From Roseivivax lentus (GTDB taxonomy: Bacteria; Pseudomonadota; Alphaproteobacteria; Rhodobacterales; Rhodobacteraceae), in assembly GCF_900156805.1 (NCBI RefSeq), contig NZ_FTOQ01000019.1:1-53971 (forward strand): a DNA stretch of 53,971 nucleotides. The letters run 5' to 3'. Position 1 is the stretch's first letter. Each line of letters starts with the position of its first letter. The translations under genes were made by a program, and so were the position numbers. Of the stretch, positions 1 through 8,276 are shown one piece after another. The notes below the pieces were generated by a model. The model had not been told where the DNA came from and searched no databases. It worked only from the letters and a program-made list of their open reading frames with translations.

Positions 1-708
1 CCGTCACCTACACGGTCACGAACTCGGGCACGGCGGCCTTGACCATCGCGCAGGCGGTGAGCGCGGCCCCGGCCAACGTCACGGTCAATTCGATCTCGGC
101 GCCGGGCAGCCTGACCGTCGCGCCGGGCGGCGGGACGACGACCTTCACGGTGAATTACACGCCGACCCTGGCCGGCGCCTTCTCCTTCGGGCTGAGCTTC
201 ACCAATGACGATGCCGACGAAAATCCGTTCAACTATACCGTCTCGGGCACCGCGACCGGCGCGCCGGAGATCGTGGTGAGTTCCTCCGAAAGCGGCGCGC
301 TCACCGATGGCGGCACGGACGCCCAGGGCAGCGAGCCGGCGGGGGTGGCGAAATCCGTCACCTACACGGTCACGAACTCGGGCACGGCGGCCTTGACCAT
401 CGCGCAGGCGGTGAGTGCGGCCCCGGCCAACGTCACGGTCAATTCGATCTCGGCGCCGGGCAGCCTGACGGTCGCGCCGGGCGGCGGCACGACGACCTTC
501 ACGGTGAATTACACGCCGACCCTGGCCGGCGCCTTCTCCTTCGGGCTGAGCTTCACCAATGACGATGCCGACGAAAATCCGTTCAACTATACCGTCTCGG
601 GCACCGCGACCGGCGCGCCGGAGATCGTGGTGAGTTCCTCCGAAAGCGGCGCGCTGACCGATGGCGGGACGGATGACTTCACCTCGACCCCGTCGGCCGG
701 AGCGCCGA
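1..708 (+). repeat. 354-bp tandem repeat inside the adhesin gene
   Basis: The sequence beginning CCGTCACCTACACGGTCACG at base 1 starts again at base 355, giving a 354-bp (118-codon) period. Over roughly the first 300 bases the two copies differ at only a few positions (for example gagcgcggcc/gagtgcggcc, ctgaccgtcg/ctgacggtcg and ggcgggacg/ggcggcacg), and the changes I checked are synonymous. Copy 2 diverges after about base 665. The array probably continues upstream of the window. Confidence 0.9.
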
Positions 709-2171
709 GCAGCGTGACCTACACGATCGGCAATTCCGGGACCGGAGCGCTCACCCTGACCGCGCCCAGCGTCGCGGGCAATATCTCGGGCCAGACCAAC
801 GTGACGGTGACGGGCCTGTCGCTGGCCGCCACCTCCGTCGATCCCGGGGGCAACACCACGCTACGGGTCGATTACACGGTGACCGCGGCGGGCGCCTTCG
901 GCTTTGCCCTCTCGATCGACAACAACGACGCGGACGAGGCGCCCTTCGACATCGCCGCGAACGGCACCGCGATCGGCGGGCCCACCGTCGTCCTGTCCGG
1001 TGCGCCGGAGACCTTCGCCGCCGCGGCACCCTTCAACGTGACCGCGACCTTCAGCGAGGCGGTCACCGGCTTCACGGCGTCGGACGTGGCGGTGGGCAAT
1101 GGCGATGCCACCGGGCTGGCTGGGTCGGGTGCGGTCTACACGATCACCATCACGCCGTCGGGTGCCGGGGATGTGACCGTGTCGGTGCCCGAAGGGGTCG
1201 CCTTCGCCGCCAGCGGGGCGTTCAACCAGGCCTCCCTGCCGATTTCCGTCGCGAACGTGACGGAGGAGGAGACCAAGGAGGTCATCGCGCGGTTCATGGC
1301 GAACCGGGCCAACCTGTTGCTTGCCAACCAGCCCGACGTGCTGGGCTTCGTGAACTTCCGCACCCAAGGGCGCCTGTCCTTCGCGGCCAATGGTGACAAC
1401 ATGACCTTCAACCTCGATTCCCGCGGCAAAGGGCCCATCTGGTTCACCCTGACGGGGGCGCAGGCCAATTCCTCGGGCAGCACGTCGGACTACGTCTTCG
1501 GCGCGGTCGGGGGCCATGTCTGGGCCAACGCCAACACCGTGATCGGAGGGATGATCCAGATCGATTACGTGGACCAGACCGACGGCGATGCGCGGACCAC
1601 GGGGCGCGGCTGGATGGCCGGGCCGTATCTCGCGGGCAAGATCCCGGACCATCCGCTCTATTTCCAGACGCATCTGCTTTACGGGCAGACGCAAAACGAG
1701 GTTTCCCCGTTCGGCACCTATACGGACGATTTCGAGACTGAACGGCTGCTCTTCCACGCGGAACTGCGCGGGGAGCTCACGCAGGGCGAGGTCACCTACG
1801 CGCCCAGCCTGTCCGCCGCCTATACCTCGGACGAGCAATTGTCCTACGAGGACAGCCTCGGCAACACTATCTCGGCGCAGTCGATCGAGCTGGGGCGTGT
1901 CGCGCTCGGGGTCGATTTCATGACGCCGATGGGCGCCAGCCTGTGGATTCTGGATGGCGGCATCCAGGGATCCTACACGCAGATCAACGGGACGGACGTG
2001 CCGGGATCGGTGATCGAGGATTACGAAGGCGCCTACGCGCGCATCGATCTCGGCGTCTCGCGGACCGGCAAGCACGGGTCGAACTTCCGGCTTTCGGGCT
2101 TCTATGACGGCCTCGGCGCAGAGGATTTCGAACTCTTCGGCCTGTCGATGTCGTACGAGTTGCCGTTCTGA
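1..2171 (+). CDS. Repeat adhesin with autotransporter-like beta-barrel (5' end outside window)
   Basis: The reading frame is open from base 3, so the true start lies upstream. Two almost identical 118-residue units come first (bases 1-354 and 355-708), each with a choice-of-anchor-D/ASPM-like Ig fold ('SVTYTVTNSG', 'TLAGAFSFGLSFTNDD'). A diverged third copy covers about 705-970 and a bacterial Ig-like domain ('VTATFSEAVTGFTASDV') about 975-1245. From about 1395 to the stop the sequence has alternating short aromatic strands and ends in Phe (SYELPF), as expected for an outer-membrane autotransporter barrel recognised by BAM. The likely role is a surface-exposed adhesin or stalk. A DUF6916-type gene follows 117 bases downstream on the same strand. 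The ligand is unknown. Passenger cleavage cannot be judged from this fragment. Confidence 0.8.
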   Translation, partial: VTYTVTNSGTAALTIAQAVSAAPANVTVNSISAPGSLTVAPGGGTTTFTVNYTPTLAGAFSFGLSFTNDDADENPFNYTVSGTATGAPEIVVSSSESGALTDGGTDAQGSEPAGVAKSVTYTVTNSGTAALTIAQAVSAAPANVTVNSISAPGSLTVAPGGGTTTFTVNYTPTLAGAFSFGLSFTNDDADENPFNYTVSGTATGAPEIVVSSSESGALTDGGTDDFTSTPSAGAPSSVTYTIGNSGTGALTLTAPSVAGNISGQTNVTVTGLSLAATSVDPGGNTTLRVDYTVTAAGAFGFALSIDNNDADEAPFDIAANGTAIGGPTVVLSGAPETFAAAAPFNVTATFSEAVTGFTASDVAVGNGDATGLAGSGAVYTITITPSGAGDVTVSVPEGVAFAASGAFNQASLPISVANVTEEETKEVIARFMANRANLLLANQPDVLGFVNFRTQGRLSFAANGDNMTFNLDSRGKGPIWFTLTGAQANSSGSTSDYVFGAVGGHVWANANTVIGGMIQIDYVDQTDGDARTTGRGWMAGPYLAGKIPDHPLYFQTHLLYGQTQNEVSPFGTYTDDFETERLLFHAELRGELTQGEVTYAPSLSAAYTSDEQLSYEDSLGNTISAQSIELGRVALGVDFMTPMGASLWILDGGIQGSYTQINGTDVPGSVIEDYEGAYARIDLGVSRTGKHGSNFRLSGFYDGLGAEDFELFGLSMSYELPF

Positions 2172-2288
2172 GCCGCGCGATGATAGCGATGGGGCTGGGG
2201 CAGGGCCATGCGGTCCGGCCCCGGACGACGGCCGGAACATCGCGGCCCGGAGAGACGGGCCTCCGCAACAGGGGCAAGGAAGGGACAT

Positions 2289-2588
2289 ATGGGAATGGAC
2301 GGACAAAAGTCGCTGAGCCTGCAGGATTTCACCGATCTCGTGGACGACACGTTCACGGTCAGCTTCGGCGAGACCACGCTCGAGGCGCGGCTCGTGGAGG
2401 CGAAGGCGATGGGGACGGGCCTCAGGGAAGGCGGCGCCTTCTCGTTGCTGTGGCAGGGCCCGGCGGAGCCCGCGCTGGTCCAGGCGACCTACGAGGTCGC
2501 GCATGCGGCGACCGGCCCTCTGGACATCTTCCTCGTGCCGGTGGCGCGCAACGATGACGGATATTGCTACGAGGCGGTGTTCACCTGA
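2289..2588 (+). CDS. DUF6916-type small protein of tail-collar loci
   Basis: This is a 99-residue protein. It has the features I associate with DUF6916: an opening 'LSLQDFTDLVDDTFTVSF', a middle 'FSLLWQGPAEP', and an end 'DIFLVPVARNDDGYCYEAVFT'. The ATG at 2289 is preceded by AAGGAAGGG at a good distance; an in-frame upstream extension to 2208 lacks such a site. There is no signal peptide or membrane segment. Its 3' end overlaps the 3' end of the facing GNAT gene by 22 bases. Proteins of this family tend to sit beside microcystin-dependent/tail-collar genes, as here, but no biochemical role is known to me. Confidence 0.7.
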   Translation: MGMDGQKSLSLQDFTDLVDDTFTVSFGETTLEARLVEAKAMGTGLREGGAFSLLWQGPAEPALVQATYEVAHAATGPLDIFLVPVARNDDGYCYEAVFT

Positions 2589-3115
2589 GCCAAGGCGGCG
2601 GTGCGCTCGGCGGGCCACCGCATCAGGTCGTAGACACCCTTGTCCTCGGTCCGGACAAAACCCAGCCGGTGATAGAGCGCCATGGCGGGGTTGTTCTTTT
2701 CGACATGGATGCTGAGGGCCTTGCCGCCCGCCGCGCGCGCCTCGCGCTGCAGATCGACGAGGATCGCGCCGCCGATCCCGTGGCCGCGGCTATCGGGAAG
2801 GAGCGCGATGTCGATGATCCGGTGTTCGCGGTCCCACCGTTCGAGATAGAGTCGGCCGATCGGCGTGCCCTCCCGCTCGATCACCAGCCACAGCGCATCG
2901 GGATAATGCGCGCGGTAATGGCTGTGCTGGGCGTTGAACTGCATGGCGATGAAGGCCGCCTTTTCGTCCTCGCTCCAGCCCGTCAGGGCCAGCTCGTCCT
3001 CCCGCGTGGAGCGGTAGACCCGCTGCAGAAAGTCCATATCCGCATCGGTGCAGGCGCGATACCGCACGCCCAAAGCCGCGGCCTCATCGGCAATCGGATG
3101 ATCCTTGATCTGCAT
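2567..3115 (-). CDS. GNAT-family N-acetyltransferase (collar-cassette member)
   Basis: This 182-residue single-domain GNAT protein has a beta4/alpha3 acetyl-CoA loop 'LLPDSRGHGIGGAIL' (R/Q-x-x-G-x-G/A type) and a C-terminal motif B 'SIHVEKNNPAMALYHRLGF'. It transfers an acyl group from acyl-CoA to an unknown amine or protein N-terminus. It is the last gene of a minus-strand operon, 31 bases after the third tail-collar gene. A GNAT gene in this position suggests modification of the collar proteins or of their partner, which is inference. The frame runs into the convergent DUF6916 gene by 22 bases. Confidence 0.85.
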   Translation of the reverse strand: MQIKDHPIADEAAALGVRYRACTDADMDFLQRVYRSTREDELALTGWSEDEKAAFIAMQFNAQHSHYRAHYPDALWLVIEREGTPIGRLYLERWDREHRIIDIALLPDSRGHGIGGAILVDLQREARAAGGKALSIHVEKNNPAMALYHRLGFVRTEDKGVYDLMRWPAERTAALAQVNTAS

Positions 3116-3146
3116 GTCGCTCGATGGATGTTCCGAGGGCGGCGCC

Positions 3147-3677
3147 TTAGCTGCGCGACGGGTAGAGACCGAACAGCGCGATGATGAAGCTCATTGACAG
3201 GTAGGGCTGCATGTTGTTGTGCGGCTGGCTGCTGCCGGCAACCGCGATGCTTTCGGTCGCAAGATCGACGATGTCGGTCTGCGCGTCAGAGCGGTAAAGC
3301 GAATCCCCGAAGCCGACCCGCGAGACGGCGGTCGTGGCGCCGGGGGTGGCGGTGCTCGCGGCGCCGCTTTGCACGCGCACTTCATGAATGTGCGCCGGGA
3401 TTTGCCCTTCGGTCAGGGTCACGGTCTCGACCCCGGCGACCTCGCCAAGCTGCCGCGGTGTCAGTCCGGGACCGCGGCCGGGATGCATCGGCGCGCGTCC
3501 CTGCAGGTTCGGCAGGGCGGTGGTGGTGCGCCCATCCCCGCCATAGGTCGTGCCGATGAGCGAAAACAACGCGGTGTTGTTGGCGATGGGCAGAAGCTGA
3601 CCGTCACAGAAGGCCCAGTTACGTGGTGCGAAATTTCCCGCGAAGATGCGGATCTCTGCGATGAAGGGGTCCGACAT
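3147..3677 (-). CDS. Phage tail collar / microcystin-dependent family protein, copy C
   Basis: The 176-residue protein has the collar-domain signature at its N-terminus ('EIRIFAGNFAPRNWAFCDGQ', then 'LIGTTYGGDGRTTTALPNLQGR'). It ends in the family's C-terminal block 'NNMQPYLSMSFIIALFGLYP' and 'SRS'. The middle is Ala/Thr-rich and variable, as in its two neighbours. There is no signal peptide. It is third of three paralogues, 12 bases after copy B. The fold derives from phage tail-fibre tips that recognise surface polymers, but no other phage gene lies near, so this is a domesticated chromosomal cassette rather than a prophage. Function is unknown. Confidence 0.88.
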   Translation of the reverse strand: MSDPFIAEIRIFAGNFAPRNWAFCDGQLLPIANNTALFSLIGTTYGGDGRTTTALPNLQGRAPMHPGRGPGLTPRQLGEVAGVETVTLTEGQIPAHIHEVRVQSGAASTATPGATTAVSRVGFGDSLYRSDAQTDIVDLATESIAVAGSSQPHNNMQPYLSMSFIIALFGLYPSRS

Positions 3678-3689
3678 CGGCGTAGCCTC

Positions 3690-4208
3690 CTAGCTGCGGG
3701 ATGGGTAGATGCCGAACAGCGCGATGATGAAATTCACGCAGAGCGAGGGCATCAGGTTGATATGGGACTGCGATCCGCCGGCGCTGGCGATCGCGGCGGG
3801 GTTCATCGTCTGGTCCGGCGTGGCGGTGTTGTAGAAATTGACCCCGGCGCCCTCGGCCAGCAGGTTGCCCTGCGGGTTCGGGCTGGTCGCGGTTGCGGTA
3901 TTGGCGTGAAAGCTGTGGCTGTGCGTCGCCATTTCCTGGATCGTCAGGGTTTCGTATTCCTGACCGCCTTTCGCGCCGATCTTGCGATCGCTCAGGCCCG
4001 GACCCGTTCCCTGGTGGACGGGAAGCCGGCCGCGCATGTCGGGCAGCGCGAAGGTGGTGCGGCCGTCACCGCCGTAAATCGTGCCGAGCAGCGAGAAAAG
4101 CGCGTCGTTCTGCGACACCGCAATGAGCTGGCCGTCGCAGAAGGCCCAGCCCCGGGGTGCGAAATTGCCCGCAAACATCGTGATCTGGCCAACAAAGGGC
4201 TCCGACAT
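3690..4208 (-). CDS. Phage tail collar / microcystin-dependent family protein, copy B
   Basis: This 172-residue paralogue of copies A and C has 'MFAGNFAPRGWAFCDGQLI', then 'LLGTIYGGDGRTTFALPDMRGR', a divergent centre rich in Ala/Asn/Thr with 'EMATHSHSFHA', and the terminal 'NFIIALFGIYPSRS'. The start MSEPF aligns with the starts of the other two copies. It lies 18 bases downstream of copy A and 12 upstream of copy C, so the three are almost certainly co-transcribed. The variable His-containing centre is the part most likely to differ in ligand or partner contact. Confidence 0.88.
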   Translation of the reverse strand: MSEPFVGQITMFAGNFAPRGWAFCDGQLIAVSQNDALFSLLGTIYGGDGRTTFALPDMRGRLPVHQGTGPGLSDRKIGAKGGQEYETLTIQEMATHSHSFHANTATATSPNPQGNLLAEGAGVNFYNTATPDQTMNPAAIASAGGSQSHINLMPSLCVNFIIALFGIYPSRS

Positions 4209-4226
4209 GACCTGTACTCCGATTGA

Positions 4227-4739
4227 TCAGTTGCGCGACGGGAAGAGACCCTGCAGCGCGATGCAGAAATTCACCGCCAGAAACGGTTGCATGTTGTTGT
4301 GCGCCATACCGCCCCCCTGGTTCGTCACCGTGCCGGGTTGCAGCGAGGTCATCGTCGCGGCCTCCGGGGCGCGATAGGCCGCATCGGGCGCCAGTTCGGT
4401 GGCGAAGATGTTGCCCCCCGGCGACGGCGAATCCGCCGCGGCGGACGAGGCTTTCGCCGGATGATCATGGGCCGGAAGCTCGGGCTCGATCAGGGCGACG
4501 CTTTCCTGTCCGTCCTTCTGGCCGAGCGAATGTGCCGCGGAGCGGTGCATGGGGGTTCGTCCGCGCAGTTCGGGAAGCGCGAAGGTCGTGCGTCCGTCGC
4601 CGCCATAGGTCGTCCCCAAGAGCGAGTAGAGGGATTGGTTCTGGTTGATCGGAAGGATTTGGCCATCCAGTCCCGCCCAGCCGCGGGGGGCAAAGCTGAA
4701 GCCGAACATGCGAATTTCAGCGAGAAACGGTTCAGACAC
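4227..4739 (-). CDS. Phage tail collar / microcystin-dependent family protein, copy A
   Basis: This is the first gene of the collar operon, 170 residues from a GTG start. I chose GTG at 4739 (VSEPFLAEIRMF) because GGAGGG lies four bases upstream and the protein then starts in line with copies B and C; the ATG at 4751 would overlap that ribosome site. It contains 'SFAPRGWAGLDGQILPI', 'LLGTTYGGDGRTTFALPELRGR', and ends 'NFCIALQGLFPSRN'. The usual Cys in 'FCDGQ' is replaced ('GLDGQ'), unlike copies B and C. It probably forms trimers or hetero-oligomers with them, which is inference. Confidence 0.87.
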   Translation of the reverse strand: MSEPFLAEIRMFGFSFAPRGWAGLDGQILPINQNQSLYSLLGTTYGGDGRTTFALPELRGRTPMHRSAAHSLGQKDGQESVALIEPELPAHDHPAKASSAAADSPSPGGNIFATELAPDAAYRAPEAATMTSLQPGTVTNQGGGMAHNNMQPFLAVNFCIALQGLFPSRN

Positions 4740-4768
4740 GGGTCCCTCCAATGAATTTATTACATGAT

Positions 4769-4861
4769 TTTACTATTTAAACGAGTAAACTATCCCTGCG
4801 TAAACCTTGCCCGAAGATCTTCACAATACAAGAAAAATTTTCGGAAATTTGTCATATGACA
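4769..4861. promoter_or_regulatory. AT-rich control region of the collar operon with two palindromes
   Basis: The 260-base gap between copy A and the end of the cytochrome gene has an AT-rich half next to copy A. It holds an inverted repeat TTTACT (4769-4774) / AGTAAA (4784-4789), 30-50 bases upstream of the GTG, where a promoter should sit. It also holds a perfect 12-bp palindrome TGTCATATGACA (4850-4861). Both look like regulator sites; the regulator is unknown. The rest of the gap (4862-5001) is GC-rich and shows no gene. Confidence 0.4.
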
Positions 4862-5001
4862 TAGCGGGCCCGGAACGATCGCGCCCAAGGTGGCCCGATA
4901 TCGGGGCGGGTTTGCGGAAATGCCCGCGCGCCGGGCGTGGCGCGCGCAAGCCCGTTCCGTCGCGCCGATACCGGCACCGCGTGGGCCGGTCCCCGACAGG
5001 A

Positions 5002-7995
5002 TCACTGCAAGGCGGCAGAGGTCGAGACGGTCGCGAGTTTCCAGTCTTCGATCAGCGTGCCTTCGGTCTCGAGCCTGCTGGCGAGGTAATAAAGCCGCTG
5101 CGTCGCGGGGCCGGTCGGCGCGGTCTCGAAACGCTGCTTGAGGTAATAGGGCGGGATGGCCTGCGAATAGAGCGTCGCGGTCACCGTGACCTTGGCCGGA
5201 TCCGTGCCCGCCGGCAGCGGAATGCGGTATTCGACGCGATCCGAGCCCGGGACGAAATCCGGATCGGAGGCCGCGCGTCCCTCGGGCAGCGTCGCCTTCA
5301 TGAAGGCCGAGGTGACCTCGCTGTCGCCGAACTTCGCCTTGAAGGCATCCGTTCCGGGCAGGAGCGTGCCATGCGGGGTCAGCCGGTTGTCCTTCGGATG
5401 GTAGACCCGGTGAACGAAACTCGTGGTGAAGGCGCGTTCGGCGTTCTGGGTCAGCTCTTCGTAGATCTGCACCTCGGTCTCGTTGGTGATGACCCGGTGA
5501 TGCGGCTGGAAAAGCGCGGTCTGCGCGCCCTCGGGCACCACGTCGAGGAATTCGGTCACAAGGGGCGTGCCCGCACCGTCCACGATCACCCCCGCGCCGT
5601 TCGTGCAGCCCGAACACCAAAGCGTCGTGCCATCCGCGGCCACGGCGCGCACTTCCAGAAAGGCGCGCCGGAAGCCCACGCCCGAGGGCAGGCGGTGCCC
5701 GGTCTTGTTGGTCACCCCGACCTCCGCCACCAGTCCGTCATAGCCCCGGCTCAGCGCCAGCGAGATATCCGCGGTTTCCTGCGCTGCCTGCAGCGCCATC
5801 GTGTCGATCGAGAGCTGCGCGCCGTTCGTCGCATAGGTCATCGGATCGGTGAGGCTCAGGCCCATATCGTCGCTGAACTGGCGCATCATCTCGACCATGA
5901 AGACGTTCAGCCCGACGAAATTGTGCCGCCGGTAGCCGTCGCGGAAGGGCACGTCGACCTCCGCCTGCGGCAGAAGGTTCGCGACGGCGGGCAGGTTGGT
6001 GTCCTGGATCGAGGCGATCTGCGTGGTGATCGCCGGCACCGAAAGACTGCCATCGGCGCTGCGGAAGTCCGACTTCATGTGGCAATCCTGGCAGGACCGC
6101 GCGGTGCCGGGATCGCTGTAGATCGAGTTGACCCATTCGATATAGGTGGCCTGCTCGACCGAGTGCTGGAACCCGGTCAGCGCTTGGGGGAAGTCCACGC
6201 CGTAGCGGTCCTTCAGGAAATCGGCGCCATTGCGCGCGGCCTGGTTGAAGACCGCCTGGTCGGCCTCGGTATAGCCTTCCAGCGGCTCTGAGGTGTCGGC
6301 ATCCACGTTGGGCAGGTTGATCGTGTGGCAGGCGCCGCAAAGCTCGCTGTCCTTGATGTAATCGTCGCCCATCGGCGTGATCCCCATGGCGTTCTGCATG
6401 GGTTTCTGGCGCACGTCGTCGAAGGGGCCGATCAGCCGGTCGGCCTCGGTGGTGCGGAAGACGCCGGTGGTGCCGTTCATCAGGTAGGTGTCGAGCGTGT
6501 TGTAATCGGGCTGCCCCGCGGCGCGCTCGGGCGGGGCGATGTGATGGCAGACCGCGCAGGAGATGCCTTCCCGCGCGAGATCGCCGTATTGATGATAGGG
6601 ATAGGTCCCGTCTTCCTTCTGCTTGGCCTCCTCGGCGGCGGTCAGCGGGTCGTGCAGCGCCAGGTAGGACAGCTTGAAATCGTTCGGATCAAGCCCCGCC
6701 TCGGGGTTCTCATGCGCGTCGATCTGCAGCTGCCGCTGGCCCATCGCGCCGTGACAGGACAGGCAGGTGGTGCCGAGATTGCTGGTCAGATCGCCCGCGC
6801 CCGCGGCCTCGAGAAGGGCGAACTCGCTTTCGAGCTGCGCAAAGAAGATCGGGTCGCGCCCGGCCAGCCCCATCGGCGACCAGCGCCATTCCCCGTATTC
6901 CGAGATGTTGTAGCCGTCGCCATAGTCGGGCCCGGTCTGCAGGAACATCGTTGTGCCCGAGGGCGGACCGCCGAGACCCCCGTGACAGCCGAGGCAATTG
7001 TCCGAAGTCAGGAAATGCTGCGGCCCGTCGGGGCGCGCGGGCACATGGTCGAGCCATTGGCTGGGCATGGTCGCGACCTGATCCGGCGGGATGGCGATGC
7101 CGCCCGTGGGCGGGAACATCGCGGTGAAGGCCGGGTTCACCTTGCGCGGCGCCTCCGGCGTGACAGCCGTGTTGGAGGCCCGAAGTGCCGCATCGTCATG
7201 GAAGAAATCCGCGATCAGCGCGGCCTCGCTCTGGCCCATCGCCGGGCGCTGGGACGCGGGCAGGTTGAAGCGGCCCTGGGCCATGCCCGCCATGTCGCGC
7301 CAGCTTTCGTCGACGCGGAAGATCAGCGGCTCGCCCTCGTAGCCCGCGACGTTTTCGAGGCTGGAAAAGATCAGCTCCTCGGCGGCGGAGGCGTGGCAGC
7401 GCATGCACATGCCGTCGGCGGCCTGACCGGTGGCCGGAACGAAGGGCGCGTCGAACGTGTCGACCTCGGCGGCTTGCCCGACGAAGGCGAAGAACCAGCC
7501 GCCATGGGACAGCGCGCTGTCCTTGACCATCACCGTCCAGTTGAGCGCGCCGTCGCGCTTGAGAAAGGCGGTCATCTCGGTCTCGACCGTCTCGGGCGCG
7601 TCGGGATGCAGGAACTCCAGCATCTCGCGGTACTCGACGTATCGCGCCGCCGGGGGCGAGGTCATCTCCTTGACCACCATCGCGCCGTCGGGAATGCCGC
7701 GTTCGCGCTTGCCCTCAAGCCAGGTGATGATTTCGGGCGAGTAGTAGATGCGGACGGCGGGATGCACGCCGTAGGAGGTATCGAGGACGAAGGGGCCGGT
7801 ATCGCGCCAGCTCTTGTCCCTGATCCAGCCCGCATCGGCAAAGCGGCGCTCGGCGATGTAGGGGTAAAGCTGGGCCTGGTAGTCCAGAAGCGGCGTCGCG
7901 GAGGGCAGGGGCAGGCCCGATCCCTGCGCCTCGGCCCCGGCCGGGCCGGTCAGGCTGAGAGCGAGGAAAAGCCCGGCGACAGAAAGCCGTTTCAT
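5002..7995 (-). CDS. Secreted hexaheme cytochrome c family protein
   Basis: The 997-residue protein begins with a Sec signal peptide (MKRLSVAGLFLALSLTGPAGAEA). It carries six CxxCH heme-c sites with first cysteines at about residues 197, 334, 411, 480, 553 and 635 (CMRCH, CLGCH, CLSCH, CAVCHH, CGACH, CQDCH). A C-terminal beta-rich region after about 680 contains 'NKTGHRLPSGVGFRR' and a CxxC at about 794 not followed by His (CSGCT), so probably not a heme site. The protein should be periplasmic and carry electrons or act as an oxidoreductase; the substrate is not evident. It is preceded by a 281-base gap and then by scfR on the same strand, which may regulate it. No maturation genes are nearby. 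Confidence 0.85.
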   Translation of the reverse strand: MKRLSVAGLFLALSLTGPAGAEAQGSGLPLPSATPLLDYQAQLYPYIAERRFADAGWIRDKSWRDTGPFVLDTSYGVHPAVRIYYSPEIITWLEGKRERGIPDGAMVVKEMTSPPAARYVEYREMLEFLHPDAPETVETEMTAFLKRDGALNWTVMVKDSALSHGGWFFAFVGQAAEVDTFDAPFVPATGQAADGMCMRCHASAAEELIFSSLENVAGYEGEPLIFRVDESWRDMAGMAQGRFNLPASQRPAMGQSEAALIADFFHDDAALRASNTAVTPEAPRKVNPAFTAMFPPTGGIAIPPDQVATMPSQWLDHVPARPDGPQHFLTSDNCLGCHGGLGGPPSGTTMFLQTGPDYGDGYNISEYGEWRWSPMGLAGRDPIFFAQLESEFALLEAAGAGDLTSNLGTTCLSCHGAMGQRQLQIDAHENPEAGLDPNDFKLSYLALHDPLTAAEEAKQKEDGTYPYHQYGDLAREGISCAVCHHIAPPERAAGQPDYNTLDTYLMNGTTGVFRTTEADRLIGPFDDVRQKPMQNAMGITPMGDDYIKDSELCGACHTINLPNVDADTSEPLEGYTEADQAVFNQAARNGADFLKDRYGVDFPQALTGFQHSVEQATYIEWVNSIYSDPGTARSCQDCHMKSDFRSADGSLSVPAITTQIASIQDTNLPAVANLLPQAEVDVPFRDGYRRHNFVGLNVFMVEMMRQFSDDMGLSLTDPMTYATNGAQLSIDTMALQAAQETADISLALSRGYDGLVAEVGVTNKTGHRLPSGVGFRRAFLEVRAVAADGTTLWCSGCTNGAGVIVDGAGTPLVTEFLDVVPEGAQTALFQPHHRVITNETEVQIYEELTQNAERAFTTSFVHRVYHPKDNRLTPHGTLLPGTDAFKAKFGDSEVTSAFMKATLPEGRAASDPDFVPGSDRVEYRIPLPAGTDPAKVTVTATLYSQAIPPYYLKQRFETAPTGPATQRLYYLASRLETEGTLIEDWKLATVSTSAALQ

Positions 7996-8276
7996 GCAAT
8001 ATCCGATCAGAAAAACCTTCAGAAACTGCCGGTCACTCTGCGCGCAGCGGTTGTATCTGGCAATCTTTTTCGCGGGAGATGCAAGGGCTGGAAGGCTTTG
8101 GCGCCCCCGTCCGAACCGGTCGCGGATCAGCCGCGGGCCGGCATGTCGGCGATTATCCGGATCATCGCGTCCGCCGGGGAAAGCCCCGTCCCGGGCTGCG
8201 AGGCATGCGCGGTGCGGCCCGAAGCAGGACTTGCAGCCCCCGGCGCGACCCGGCCTGCTCTGCCCCCGAAGCGCCC

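Noticed and set aside
1-708. A CRISPR-like or mobile repeat.
   Set aside because: The repeat unit is an in-frame protein domain of 118 codons, without spacers or terminal inverted repeats.
861-2618. A 585-codon minus-strand frame opposite the adhesin.
   Set aside because: Arg/His/Glu-rich without motifs; the plus strand encodes clear Ig-like and barrel domains.
3147-4739. A prophage remnant, suggested by three tail-collar proteins.
   Set aside because: No capsid, tail tube, lysis or integrase genes are nearby, and the proteins match the chromosomal microcystin-dependent group.
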